A stretch of DNA of 21,268 nucleotides, taken from positions 1-21,268 of the forward strand of contig NZ_JARUBN010000008.1 in assembly GCF_029626265.1 (NCBI RefSeq). Reading direction: 5' to 3'. This document shows positions 14,222 to 21,103 of the stretch, piece after piece. The notes under the pieces are model-generated. The model saw only the letters and a program-made list of their open reading frames with translations, did not search any database and was not told the DNA's origin. Positions within the stretch are counted from its first letter, which is position 1, and the number at the start of each line of letters is the position of its first letter. A program made the translations under genes and the position numbers. This DNA comes from Micromonospora sp. WMMD1102 (lineage in GTDB: Bacteria > Actinomycetota > Actinomycetes > Mycobacteriales > Micromonosporaceae).

Positions 14222-14640
14222 TGGCTTCACCCGTCGAAGCGCAGCTCATCCTCTGCGACGCTGCGCAGGCTGAGTCTGGCAAAGTCCACATGCTGGGGGC
14301 AGGTTGGTCCGTTACGTCCTCCCCCACCGCGCCCCATGCCGTTGCAGTCCTGATCAAGATCCCATGGGATCGGGCAAACCAGCGCCTCCCCCTCAAGCTA
14401 CAGCTACTGGACTCGGATGGGCGGCCAGTCAAGGTCCCTACAGCAGACGGTGAAGCCTCCATTGCAACCGAGGCCGGCGTCGAGGTCGGGCGACCACCCG
14501 GGTTGGCCCCTGGCACAATGCTTGATGCTTCTTTCGCTTTCAACGTCCCATCCCTTCCCCTCGCGCCGGGTCGCTACGAGTGGCGCATGACGTTTGCAGA
14601 ACAAGAGTATGTAGCAGCATTCACGGTCGGTCGTCGCTAG
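14221..14640 (+). CDS. DUF6941-like beta-sandwich protein
   Basis: A 139-residue protein of unknown function. It begins EAQLILCDAAQAESGKVHML and continues GAGWSVTSS and AVLIKIPWDRANQR, a profile I recognise from the DUF6941 family common in actinobacteria and some phages. The pattern of alternating strands with a final GRYEWRMTFAEQEYVAAFTV suggests an immunoglobulin-like beta sandwich. Its ATG overlaps the antitoxin stop (TGATG), implying coupled translation, which is unusual because DUF6941 genes are often solitary. No catalytic motif or signal peptide is seen. It is the last gene before the second att repeat. Confidence 0.7.
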   Translation: MASPVEAQLILCDAAQAESGKVHMLGAGWSVTSSPTAPHAVAVLIKIPWDRANQRLPLKLQLLDSDGRPVKVPTADGEASIATEAGVEVGRPPGLAPGTMLDASFAFNVPSLPLAPGRYEWRMTFAEQEYVAAFTVGRR

Positions 14641-14718
14641 CACGGACGACGACAGGGCCGACGCCCAGGTGTACCGGTGCTCATGGCGCACGACGTGAGT
14701 ATGGATCCTGAATATCGA

Positions 14719-14805
14719 AGGCCCTGGCTGGGACTGATGTCCTGACCAGGGCCTTCGTTGTTGGAGCGGGTGACGGGAATCGAACCCGCACTGTCAGCTT
14801 GGGAA
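14719..14805 (-). repeat. att-like direct repeat, copy 2 (tRNA-Gly 3' half plus terminator)
   Basis: An 87-bp near-copy of 11872-11957 with differences only in the short spacer between the hairpin and tRNA end. The hairpin AAGGCCCTGG (14718-14727) and CCAGGGCCTT (14746-14755) is a perfect 10-bp stem here. It has the same orientation as copy 1 and again stops at the anticodon loop, so it marks the junction of two elements inserted in tandem at one tRNA gene. Confidence 0.8.
14762..14805 (-). pseudogene. tRNA-Gly(CCC) 3' fragment, copy 2
   Basis: Identical to copy 1 over all 44 bases from the anticodon loop to the encoded CCA. The bases upstream on the minus strand (GCGAG before TTCCCAA) cannot pair with GCTGA, so there is no complete cloverleaf. 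It is a scar, not a working tRNA. Confidence 0.85.
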
Positions 14806-15109
14806 CTCGCTGAGGCGCCGATCCGAGCCAAGGTCAACGGGCCGCACTCCTGGTCACGGTGCCCGCAGGTGACCGTCGTTCCCCGTGGCTTCCCGGCGCT
14901 ACGGGCACGTAGGGGGCACGGGCGACGGCCCGGTACGCCTGGACGCCCACGACGGGCAGTGACCCGGGGCGCTCGGTGGCAAGCCAGTCCGGGGTGTGGA
15001 CTGGCGCGGCAGCCGGAAGCCCCAACCTCGACGGCGGCCAGCCCTGCCGGCTTCCGTACCGCCGCGAGGCTGTGGGATTGTCGAGGTATGCAGATCATCC
15101 AGAAGGGTC
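14806..15109. other. Gap of 304 bases right of att copy 2
   Basis: No gene is supported and no integrase end is recognised. A perfect 7-bp hairpin lies at 14984-15004 (CCAGTCC, loop GGGGTGT, GGACTGG). An 8-bp inverted pair, CGGAAGCC and GGCTTCCG, follows between about 15015 and 15057. These could be part of an element-end recombination region. Confidence 0.35.
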
Positions 15110-15463
15110 ATGCCGCGTAGGCGCCCGAGGCAGGTGCGAGCTTCCAAGCTTCGTGCCCGACAGCTGGACGGCCTTACGTTTCGCGTAGCCGGCCTCTCAT
15201 ACCGAGGGCTCCAAGCCATCGCATACCTGGAACGCTCCCGTTTCACGGAAGGTGCCGTCGCGCGGGCGCTTCGGGCGTGGGCGGACTTCGTCCAGGACCC
15301 GTGGCACCGGCTGTGGGACCCCCAGTACGGCTGTGGCATCTTGGAGTGTTGCCCGGACCTGCGAGAGGTTCGTCAGATCCTTGAAGCTGCGGCTTCCGTA
15401 CTGCCATCACGGGACGCCCGTCGATTCAGGGCAGACGTCGCCAAGATTGACGAGTTGTGGTGA
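15110..15463 (+). CDS. Conserved-looking actinobacterial protein of unknown function
   Basis: A 117-residue protein. A basic N-terminus (MPRRRPRQVRASKLRARQLD) is followed by FRVAGLSYRGLQAIAYLERS, ALRAWADFVQDPWHRLWDP and YGCGILECCPDLREVRQIL. The mix of helices, tryptophans and a C-x5-CC cluster looks like a genuine folded protein, and I recall similar short proteins on actinomycete accessory DNA, but no function is known to me. AAGGG lies only two bases before the ATG, so the start is uncertain; a downstream GTG is possible. It stands alone, followed by hairpins. Confidence 0.6.
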   Translation: MPRRRPRQVRASKLRARQLDGLTFRVAGLSYRGLQAIAYLERSRFTEGAVARALRAWADFVQDPWHRLWDPQYGCGILECCPDLREVRQILEAAASVLPSRDARRFRADVAKIDELW

Positions 15464-15875
15464 CCGTCTGGCAGCCAGTCGGGGGCGCGGGGGCGGTTCC
15501 CGCCAGGGTTCGGGGGCTTCCCGCCCCGGCCGCGAAGCGGTCCGGGGCGGTGCTCCGCCGGGCGGCCTGCCGCCCCGGCGCGGCGCCGCGCAGCGGCGCT
15601 CTTGATCAGGTACAGCCGGATTCGGCAGCACACGAGTTGCAGTGGTCCAAGCCCAGGGGGCAGGCGGACTGGGCGATGGCACGGTGCCCTTCGAAGCACC
15701 CTCGATCTGGTGGCGCCTCCCTGGCTTCTGGCCTGGTCAACCGGTTGAACCCGCCACACCCCCCTAGACAACCGGCTGCCGCAAATGAAGGAACCGAGAG
15801 GCGCGAGACAACGATCATGGGCGGCAGCTAACGTATGAGCTTGACCAGCGGTACCCAAACGAAGCGAGGAACCAG
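15464..15875. other. Gap of 412 bases with a cluster of GC-rich hairpins
   Basis: The left part holds three adjacent fold-back elements (15521-15591), described separately. The right part (15600-15875) has falling GC and no supported gene; it should hold the promoter of the methyltransferase, but no confident -35/-10 pair is seen. Confidence 0.5.
15521..15591. terminator. Three consecutive GC-rich hairpins
   Basis: Hairpin one (15521-15550) has a 13-bp stem, CCGCCCCGG+CCGC against GCGG+TCCGGGGCGG, with one bulge and a GAA loop. Hairpin two (15557-15579) has GGCGGC, loop CT, GCCGCC, with flanking GCCG/CGGC. The third element (15578-15591) is a perfect 14-bp palindrome, GCGCGGCGCCGCGC. Together they probably stop transcription between the unknown gene and the methyltransferase. 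Confidence 0.6.
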
Positions 15876-17144
15876 GTGTCAGCGCAGACGAAGGGCGAGA
15901 CGGCGAACCAAGCACCGCTCTTCCAGGTTGATGCCGCTTCCTCCGTTCCCGGCAAGACATCACTGTCTCCAAAGCGGCCACGGGTCGAGAAGTCCGGACT
16001 TGCAGATATCTTCCCCTACTATGCTGGCTTTTCCTTTGAGTGGGCCTGCCGGGAACTAAGAAGACACCCGATTCGAGTCGAAGAGCCAATCCTAGACCCA
16101 TGGAACGGAAGCGGGACGACTACGCTAGCAGCACGTCTTATAGGGCTGGCGTCGGTAGGGGTTGATCGAAATCCGGTAGCGAATGTTGTCGCGCAGCTTC
16201 GGCTAAGATCGGGAGCCGTTAGTATCTCTGAGGGTGATTCGCCTCCCGGCAGCAGAGACTTAGATCCCTCCGACCCTTTGCTCTCATGGTTCGAGTCGGA
16301 GACTGCCTCAAGGCTTCGGGATTGGACGCGGTATTCAGAATCACTGCCACAATCTCAGTCCGCTTTAACCTACGTGTCACTCTTCAACGTAGTACGCGCC
16401 CTCACTGGCAGTTTCCAGGGGTCAAACCCGACTTGGATTCGCAGAACGGGGCCAAACCGGCCAAGAGTAGCTGTACCACTGGACGTGCTAGATGGGCTCG
16501 TCCGTAACGAGCGATCGCGAATCGCGGATCGGTTACCACAACGAGTAGATGCATCGGGGCCCGTAGTGCTCGCCACAGGCTCGTCTCGCAGCCTCCCGCT
16601 GTCCGATAGCTGTGTGGGGAGAGTATTGACTTCGCCACCGTATCTAACCCGGATTGACTACGCGATCGCCTACGCAAGGGAATTTGCACTGGTAGGAGTA
16701 AACGTTTTTGAGGATAGGGAGATTCGGTCCGAACTCATGGGCACTACCCTCATACGAACTAATACGCCCGACAGCCTACCGCTCGGTACAGTCGCATCCA
16801 GCCTGCTCGAGCAGATTAGCGCACACGCTAGCCGAGCATCGAACGGCTACTACCTCAAGCAAGCCCGCCAGTACTTCGACGACCTCACGTGCAGCCTCGA
16901 TGAGATATCGCGGGTTTGTGTTGCCGGTGCAATAATGACGCTCGTAGTGCAAGATTCCTACTATAAAGAGTTACCCATCCACTTGGGGGCAATCTGCAAA
17001 GAGGAGGCGGAGCGTCGTGGTTGGGATCTAGTTGAGGAAGTACCATTTGAGGTCAACAGATCGCTCGTTTCTTTAAACAAATCCGCGCGCCAATATCAGA
17101 AAGGGCCGGTGTCAGAAACAGTGGTAACGCTGCGGAAGCAGTAA
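15876..17144 (+). CDS. Amino-methyltransferase for DNA (N4-cytosine or N6-adenine type)
   Basis: A 422-residue S-adenosylmethionine-dependent DNA methylase. Motif I, DPWNGSGTTT (residues 74-83), binds the cofactor, with the acidic residue in GLASVGVDRNPVAN after it. Motif IV, TSPPY (252-256), is the catalytic loop of exocyclic-amino methylases. The order I then IV and the roughly 170 residues between them, which may hold target recognition, exclude the common beta class. The C-terminus ends KSARQYQKGPVSETVVTLRK. AGGA 5 bases before the GTG supports the start. GC is visibly lower than in the core genes, with TTA at codons 220 and 366. Its context with DUF262 and HEPN genes suggests a self-marking role in defence. 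No restriction nuclease with a known fold is adjacent. Confidence 0.88.
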   Translation: MSAQTKGETANQAPLFQVDAASSVPGKTSLSPKRPRVEKSGLADIFPYYAGFSFEWACRELRRHPIRVEEPILDPWNGSGTTTLAARLIGLASVGVDRNPVANVVAQLRLRSGAVSISEGDSPPGSRDLDPSDPLLSWFESETASRLRDWTRYSESLPQSQSALTYVSLFNVVRALTGSFQGSNPTWIRRTGPNRPRVAVPLDVLDGLVRNERSRIADRLPQRVDASGPVVLATGSSRSLPLSDSCVGRVLTSPPYLTRIDYAIAYAREFALVGVNVFEDREIRSELMGTTLIRTNTPDSLPLGTVASSLLEQISAHASRASNGYYLKQARQYFDDLTCSLDEISRVCVAGAIMTLVVQDSYYKELPIHLGAICKEEAERRGWDLVEEVPFEVNRSLVSLNKSARQYQKGPVSETVVTLRKQ

Positions 17145-17267
17145 TAGACCTAACCAGCCGCTGACGACACACCGTACCTGATGGTGCTTTGGCAGTCGAC
17201 GTCCTACTCCGCCTTCTAACCTCACGGGCTATACCGCGCAACAGCCACGTCTGGTAGAACATGAACT
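17145..17267. promoter_or_regulatory. Intergenic region before the DUF262 gene
   Basis: The 123 bases between the methylase stop and the DUF262 ATG are long enough for a separate promoter. TATACC near 17230 and TTCTAA near 17214 are candidate -10 boxes. No Shine-Dalgarno precedes the ATG. Whether the sensor/effector pair is expressed independently of the methylase cannot be settled by eye. Confidence 0.3.
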
Positions 17268-18320
17268 ATGGCGATCGACCACTCGGTCCTACAAGCGGAG
17301 CTTGCAGAGCACCGGCAAGCAGTTGACGTGGACTTCTTCGACCTATCCTTACGGGAGCTGGCCAGGATGGTTGAGGAGAGGGAGGTCCGGATTGCGCCAG
17401 AGTTCCAGCGGCAATTCCGCTGGAATGATCAATTGCAGTCTGCGCTGGTTGAGTCCTTTTTGCTTGGGTTGCCCGTCCCAGCAATCTTCGTAGCCACGAA
17501 TGGTGATGGGACTTGGGAGGTTGTCGATGGCTTACAAAGGATTTGCACTCTCCTGAGATTCATGGCCATTGACGCGCCCGAGTCCGACCTTCTGCACTTC
17601 TCGCAACGGCCGCTTCGATTGACCGGACTTAAGACTCTCGAGGGTTTTCAAGGCGTATCGTACGAAGATCTTCCCCGCCCCATAAAGCTCATGTTTGAGC
17701 GCCGCTATCTTCGTATCCAAGTGCTGAGTGACAAATCAGACTTGGACGTGCGATTTGAGCTGTTCCGTCGTCTAAACCAAGGAGCAGTGGAGCTATCCGG
17801 GCAGGAAGTCAGGGCGTGCGTATATCGAGGTACACTGAATACTTTAGTCGAAAATTTGGCCGAATACGAGCCGTACACGAGACTGCTCAAGCTCAAAGAA
17901 GTCGACAAGAGGAATGGAACTGCAGCAGAGATGGTTCTCAAATTCTTCGCGTATCTCGATGACGTGGAAAGCTTCCAAGGAAGTGTCACGGGCTTTCTAA
18001 ACGAATACATGAAGAAGCATACTAATATCACCGACACCGAGGCACGGCGACAGGAGTTCCACAAGTGCGTTGATTTCTTGGGAGCCATCGTCAACGGGCC
18101 GTTCCTCCGATCAGGAACCAAGGTAACACCGCTTAACCACCTTGAAGCAGTACTCGTGGGGATCGCTCGCGTATTCAGGGCGGGAAAGGTGCCGATACGG
18201 CCGGAGGGCGACTGGCTCAACGACCCAGAGATGTTGGAGTTCGTCAGAACGGGCACCAATGCAAGAAGAAGCGTGATCGGCCGCGTGAATCGCGCAGAAG
18301 AACTCTTTAGCCCAAGATGA
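17268..18320 (+). CDS. DUF262 (GmrS/ParB-like fold) protein
   Basis: A 350-residue protein of the DUF262 family, whose members bind and hydrolyse nucleotides and act in defence systems such as GmrSD and SspE. The N-terminal core is intact: PEFQRQFRW (residues 44-52), the helix ALVESFLLGLPVPAIF, and the signature VVDGLQR (D87-G88-L89-Q90-R91; usual form DGQQR). RRLNQGAVELSGQEVRACVY follows, the typical continuation of this family. No DUF1524 HNH nuclease domain is present, so the protein probably depends on a partner for cleavage. Its stop overlaps the HEPN start by four bases (ATGA), showing tight coupling. TTA codons occur at 28, 89 (inside the signature) and elsewhere. GC is low for the host. 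Confidence 0.87.
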   Translation: MAIDHSVLQAELAEHRQAVDVDFFDLSLRELARMVEEREVRIAPEFQRQFRWNDQLQSALVESFLLGLPVPAIFVATNGDGTWEVVDGLQRICTLLRFMAIDAPESDLLHFSQRPLRLTGLKTLEGFQGVSYEDLPRPIKLMFERRYLRIQVLSDKSDLDVRFELFRRLNQGAVELSGQEVRACVYRGTLNTLVENLAEYEPYTRLLKLKEVDKRNGTAAEMVLKFFAYLDDVESFQGSVTGFLNEYMKKHTNITDTEARRQEFHKCVDFLGAIVNGPFLRSGTKVTPLNHLEAVLVGIARVFRAGKVPIRPEGDWLNDPEMLEFVRTGTNARRSVIGRVNRAEELFSPR

Positions 18321-19021
18321 CCTACGCGATAGAGACTATCTTCGAAGAGGCGTCACGGCTGATCGCTCGCGAAGATCGGCGACTACAGGCTCTAGACCAA
18401 GCCCGAGTGAATCTCATCCAGGACCAATTTGATGCCGACGGTGTTGCGGCGATGAATCGTGCACTCACGTTTGTCGTCTGCGCAGGGATTCTAGAGCAGT
18501 TGATGAGGGACCTCCCCGCAGCGCTTTCGTCCGATCTCTGCGCCCTGCGAGTCCCGCGTAAGCGACTTCCGATGGGTTTGCTCGCAATTCTTGAAGCCGT
18601 CGAGTTTAGGCGTTGTGCGGAACAAAACGTAGCATCATTCTCGTCTCGAGCAAAGTTGCTCCGAAGCATCTCGCTTCACTCGGGCGACGAGAGGTTGATC
18701 AGCGACTTCTCTGACGATCTCAAACTCGCCGACGGAAAGACAGTCAACGAGAGGCAGTTCTCTGCGCTATGGGAATTACTTGATCTTCCGGGGGAATGGC
18801 GCAACGACCCGAAGGATCTACTTCTCCTCAAGGAGATACAGGCAAAGCGGAACTCCATTGCACACTGGGAGCAAGATCCCGTTGCAGTTGGTCGCATGAA
18901 GACCTATGTCCAGTTACGCGAGACAACACGGTCGCTGGGCCTACTTCTTGACCATGTCCAGCTACATCTCTGCGACTGGCTTGATAAGATGGCTCGTCTG
19001 CAATTATTGTCAACCCCCTGA
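18317..19021 (+). CDS. HEPN-domain protein (MAE_28990-like), putative RNase
   Basis: A 234-residue, all-helical protein. Its C-terminal third has KEIQAKRNSIAHWEQDP with the HEPN catalytic signature RNxxxH (R178-N179 to H183), the RNase active site of HEPN toxins. The N-terminal helices (FEEASRLIAREDRRLQALDQ) and the length fit the MAE_28990/MAE_18760-like HEPN group, which was predicted from comparative genomics to sit beside DUF262 genes; I recall this association and could not check it here. The ATG overlaps the DUF262 stop by four bases, so the two are translated together. TTA codons occur at 154 and 230. It is the likely effector of the module. Alternative: a HEPN antitoxin or scaffold without activity. 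Confidence 0.75.
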   Translation: MTYAIETIFEEASRLIAREDRRLQALDQARVNLIQDQFDADGVAAMNRALTFVVCAGILEQLMRDLPAALSSDLCALRVPRKRLPMGLLAILEAVEFRRCAEQNVASFSSRAKLLRSISLHSGDERLISDFSDDLKLADGKTVNERQFSALWELLDLPGEWRNDPKDLLLLKEIQAKRNSIAHWEQDPVAVGRMKTYVQLRETTRSLGLLLDHVQLHLCDWLDKMARLQLLSTP

Positions 19022-19045
19022 CGCCAAGTGCAGAGCTACTATAGA

Positions 19046-19813
19046 TTAGGCGTAGATCTCGTATTCCAGCTCGGTTCTATCGGCAGAAAACGCCATTTCA
19101 CAAGCAACTTCAACAACTCTTACATCCGCCATCGTTCGGCGGGTTACGGCGATGATCGGTGCCCCCGGCGGTAATCGGAGTGCGTCAGCCTCCTCACCCG
19201 TAGGCATACGTGTCCGCACAAGCTCTTGAATCTTGGTCACGATAACGCCAAGGAGCCGTAGCTGCGCAACGTGTCCGCCAGGCCAAGGTTCGCGGCTAGG
19301 GTCAAATACCGTAGTGCCGGCGACCATATCGAGCAAATAGTAAGATGTGGTCAGCTGTTGGGGTACAGCGTGAGCGCTGGTGAGTAGACGGCGCTCCAGC
19401 AGCATCCTTCCGGGTTCGACGCCGAACAGTTGAGCAAGTTTAGGAGTGGCGGGTATCTCCTGGTGCTGCGCGTCGACCTGGTCGTCTTTGTCGACTCCGC
19501 TCGTGGTGGCCAACTGACCGGGCAGAGCTACGTCATGGGTCTTTATCTGGTAACGGTCGTACGCAAGTCGCCGTACAGGGAGGTCGGGGCGGGCGTAGGT
19601 GCCTCGGCCGTGTTCGGTCACGACCAGGCCCTCACTGCGGATCACGTTGATGGCTTCGCGGATAGTCCCGCGAGCGACGTGGAACTCGGCCGTTAGCGCG
19701 CTCTCGGAGGGGATGAGGGCACCAGCTGGTATGGCGCCTGCGGCGATGCGGCGTCGGAGTTCGTCGGCGATGGCGCGGTACCGGGGTTGTCTGTGCGGGG
19801 TTGGCACGGGCAT
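19046..19813 (-). CDS. GntR-family regulator, HutC subfamily
   Basis: A 255-residue repressor. The N-terminal winged helix-turn-helix (residues 8-75) includes RYRAIADELRRRIAAGAIPA, IPSESALTAEFHVARGTIRE and LVVTEHGRGTYARP. The C-terminal UTRA ligand domain (about 95-250) contains RMLLERRLLTSAH and GEEADALRLPPGAPIIAVTR. Such KorSA/TraR-type regulators control transfer and replication genes on actinomycete integrative elements. The ATG at 19813 is preceded by AGGTACGGTG; an upstream GTG at 19816 is adjacent. The gene converges on the HEPN gene with only 24 bases between stops. A promoter with an imperfect palindrome lies upstream, fitting autorepression. Upstream open frame to 20233 is not family-like. 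Confidence 0.92.
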   Translation of the reverse strand: MPVPTPHRQPRYRAIADELRRRIAAGAIPAGALIPSESALTAEFHVARGTIREAINVIRSEGLVVTEHGRGTYARPDLPVRRLAYDRYQIKTHDVALPGQLATTSGVDKDDQVDAQHQEIPATPKLAQLFGVEPGRMLLERRLLTSAHAVPQQLTTSYYLLDMVAGTTVFDPSREPWPGGHVAQLRLLGVIVTKIQELVRTRMPTGEEADALRLPPGAPIIAVTRRTMADVRVVEVACEMAFSADRTELEYEIYA

Positions 19814-19846
19814 CACCGTACCTGTCTGCCGTGTTCTCGGCAGCCA

Positions 19847-19874
19847 TCCATAGCCTTCATGGATGTATAGACAA
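19847..19874 (-). promoter_or_regulatory. Predicted GntR promoter with operator-like palindrome
   Basis: On the minus strand TTGTCT (19874-19869) and TATGGA (19852-19847) are separated by 16 bases, a plausible -35/-10 pair. The imperfect palindrome TGTATAGACA (19864-19873; TGT-N-TA-N-ACA) overlaps the -35. HutC-type regulators bind sites of this type, so this is a candidate self-operator. Confidence 0.5.
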
Positions 19875-20073
19875 GCTGCCTGGTTGTAGGTACCTTTCTG
19901 ATGTGCGGTCGGGGTAGCTGGTCTGGCAAGGGGTTGGCATGCCGTCACCTCGGCCGCGCATCCAAAGTGCATTGCCGCGCCGAGCAGTGGTTCGACGCGA
20001 TCCCGCGTGTGCCTGAGCTGGGCACGGCGATACCCGACGCCGCTCTCCGGGCGGTGCGCCGTGCCGTCATCGG

Positions 20074-20116
20074 GCCGGTGGCCGGTCCAGCCTCCGCCAG
20101 GAAGCCGGCCACCGGC
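20074..20116 (+). promoter_or_regulatory. Perfect 12-bp inverted repeat before the small-gene operon
   Basis: GCCGGTGGCCGG (20074-20085) is exactly complementary to CCGGCCACCGGC (20105-20116), with a 19-base loop. It ends 17 bases before the AAGGAGG ribosome binding site (20134-20140). The loop contains CCTCC (20091-20095), which could pair with that site. It may be a terminator, attenuator or translational switch. The rest of 19875-20145 shows no supported gene. Confidence 0.5.
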
Positions 20117-20145
20117 TCTCTCAATCACCCTGCAAGGAGGTCGTG

Positions 20146-20379
20146 ATGCGCCGTGTTCGCTTACCTGTCTGGCTCGCGTTCTGGCGGTCGCCTGGGCGCC
20201 ACAGTCGACGGCCAAGGTCGGCGCCGTCCACACGCCGAGTCGTGGCCTACGCGACTCCTCGGCCCGCTGTGCCGTCCTGGGCTACGGCTCGAACGCGTGA
20301 GTACGTCTGTTGGCGGGATGTGCCGCTGTTGACGCTCGGGCAGGAGTTCCGGGGACGTGGCGGGAGGTGGTCCCGGTGA
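20146..20379 (+). CDS. Small basic protein, first gene of a mobile-element operon
   Basis: A 77-residue protein starting MRRVRLPVWLAFWRSPGRHS and ending TLGQEFRGRGGRWSR. AAGGAGG five bases before the ATG is the strongest ribosome binding site in the window, supporting a real gene; GTG 20143 is a minor alternative. It is very rich in arginine, with a short hydrophobic patch near the N-terminus. Its TGA overlaps the next GTG (GTGA). I recall similar short genes beside GntR regulators on Streptomyces and Micromonospora elements, but assign no function. Confidence 0.55.
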   Translation: MRRVRLPVWLAFWRSPGRHSRRPRSAPSTRRVVAYATPRPAVPSWATARTREYVCWRDVPLLTLGQEFRGRGGRWSR

Positions 20380-20723
20380 GCAGGGCGCCTCGGCAGCGGC
20401 CCGAGGTAGCACATCCGCCGTGGTGTGTGCCTCAGCGGTGTGAGTTCGTGGTGCCGCCGCAGACGCAGCACCCGCTTCGCCATCACAAGGGTCCGGTACG
20501 GAGTTTCGGCGACCGGCGCGGCGGTGGCAGCGTCGTCGTGTACCTGTTCGCCGGGCAGGCAGGTCAGCCAATGATCGGGCTTCATGCTGTCGGCCGGTGG
20601 CGGGGATCCGGCGGGGCAGTGCTTCGGCTGGCCGAGGTATGGCGCCTCGCTCGGCACCTGGACGAGCTGCTGCACCAGGCCGGATTCACTCCACCACGGG
20701 CAGACGACGATGGCCGGGAGTGA
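20376..20723 (+). CDS. Small protein with N-terminal WC-x4-C motif (DUF6907-like)
   Basis: A 115-residue protein. It has HPPWCVPQRCEFVVPP near the N-terminus, a likely metal-binding cysteine pair, then a short beta section (GGSVVVYLFAGQAGQPMIGL) and a closing helix (LAEVWRLARHLDELLHQAGF). This arrangement of a WC motif followed by strands and one helix resembles the DUF6907 family of actinomycetes. The GTG overlaps the previous stop by four bases. The next gene has the same plan, so the two appear to be diverged paralogues. Function unknown. Confidence 0.65.
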   Translation: MSRAPRQRPEVAHPPWCVPQRCEFVVPPQTQHPLRHHKGPVRSFGDRRGGGSVVVYLFAGQAGQPMIGLHAVGRWRGSGGAVLRLAEVWRLARHLDELLHQAGFTPPRADDDGRE

Positions 20724-21066
20724 CCACAACGCCGCAGGGTTGCCGTGGACGAGGGACCTGCGGCGTGACGCGTGCCCCGTCTGGTGTCAGGGCTGCCTGG
20801 CCGCGGACACGAGGCACCGTAGCCGGATGGCGACCGTCGGCCGGGAGGGCAGCGGCTGGCTCAGCGTCCAACTCGTCGCCGATCGCGGCGCCGCGCACGC
20901 TCCGCTGTTGAAGGTCGACGTCACGCGCTACGGGTCTACCGAAACCGTGCTGCTCACGTTCGCGCAGACCGGCCGCATCCTCGCCGAGATCATCCACTTG
21001 CCGCATCCGGTCGGGGCCTGGCAGCTCCGAGAAGATCCGCTGCTTGGGGACGAGGGCGGTGACTGA
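20710..21066 (+). CDS. Second DUF6907-like small protein
   Basis: A 118-residue protein starting at ATG 20710, which overlaps the previous gene by 14 bases. It contains RDACPVWCQGCLAADTRHRS (WC-x2-C), a strand section WLSVQLVADRGAAHAPLLKV and VTRYGSTETVLLTF, and the helix GRILAEIIHLPHPVGAW. The fold plan repeats that of the preceding gene. A GTG at 20720 opens another frame with arginine- and proline-rich noise and was not used. It ends 61 bases before the next GntR gene. No function is assigned. Confidence 0.65.
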   Translation: MAGSDHNAAGLPWTRDLRRDACPVWCQGCLAADTRHRSRMATVGREGSGWLSVQLVADRGAAHAPLLKVDVTRYGSTETVLLTFAQTGRILAEIIHLPHPVGAWQLREDPLLGDEGGD

Positions 21067-21103
21067 CCGGCGCGACAGGTCGACGGCCCGGCAGACGTAT
21101 CAA

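Noticed and set aside
17268..18320. DUF262 protein as a complete GmrSD-like nuclease
   Set aside because: No HNH/DUF1524 signature is present in the 350 residues.
19901..20146. 81-codon plus frame between the GntR gene and the small-gene operon
   Set aside because: It would overlap the next ATG as TGATG, but it contains the long inverted repeat, lacks a ribosome binding site and shows no domain; chance is more likely.
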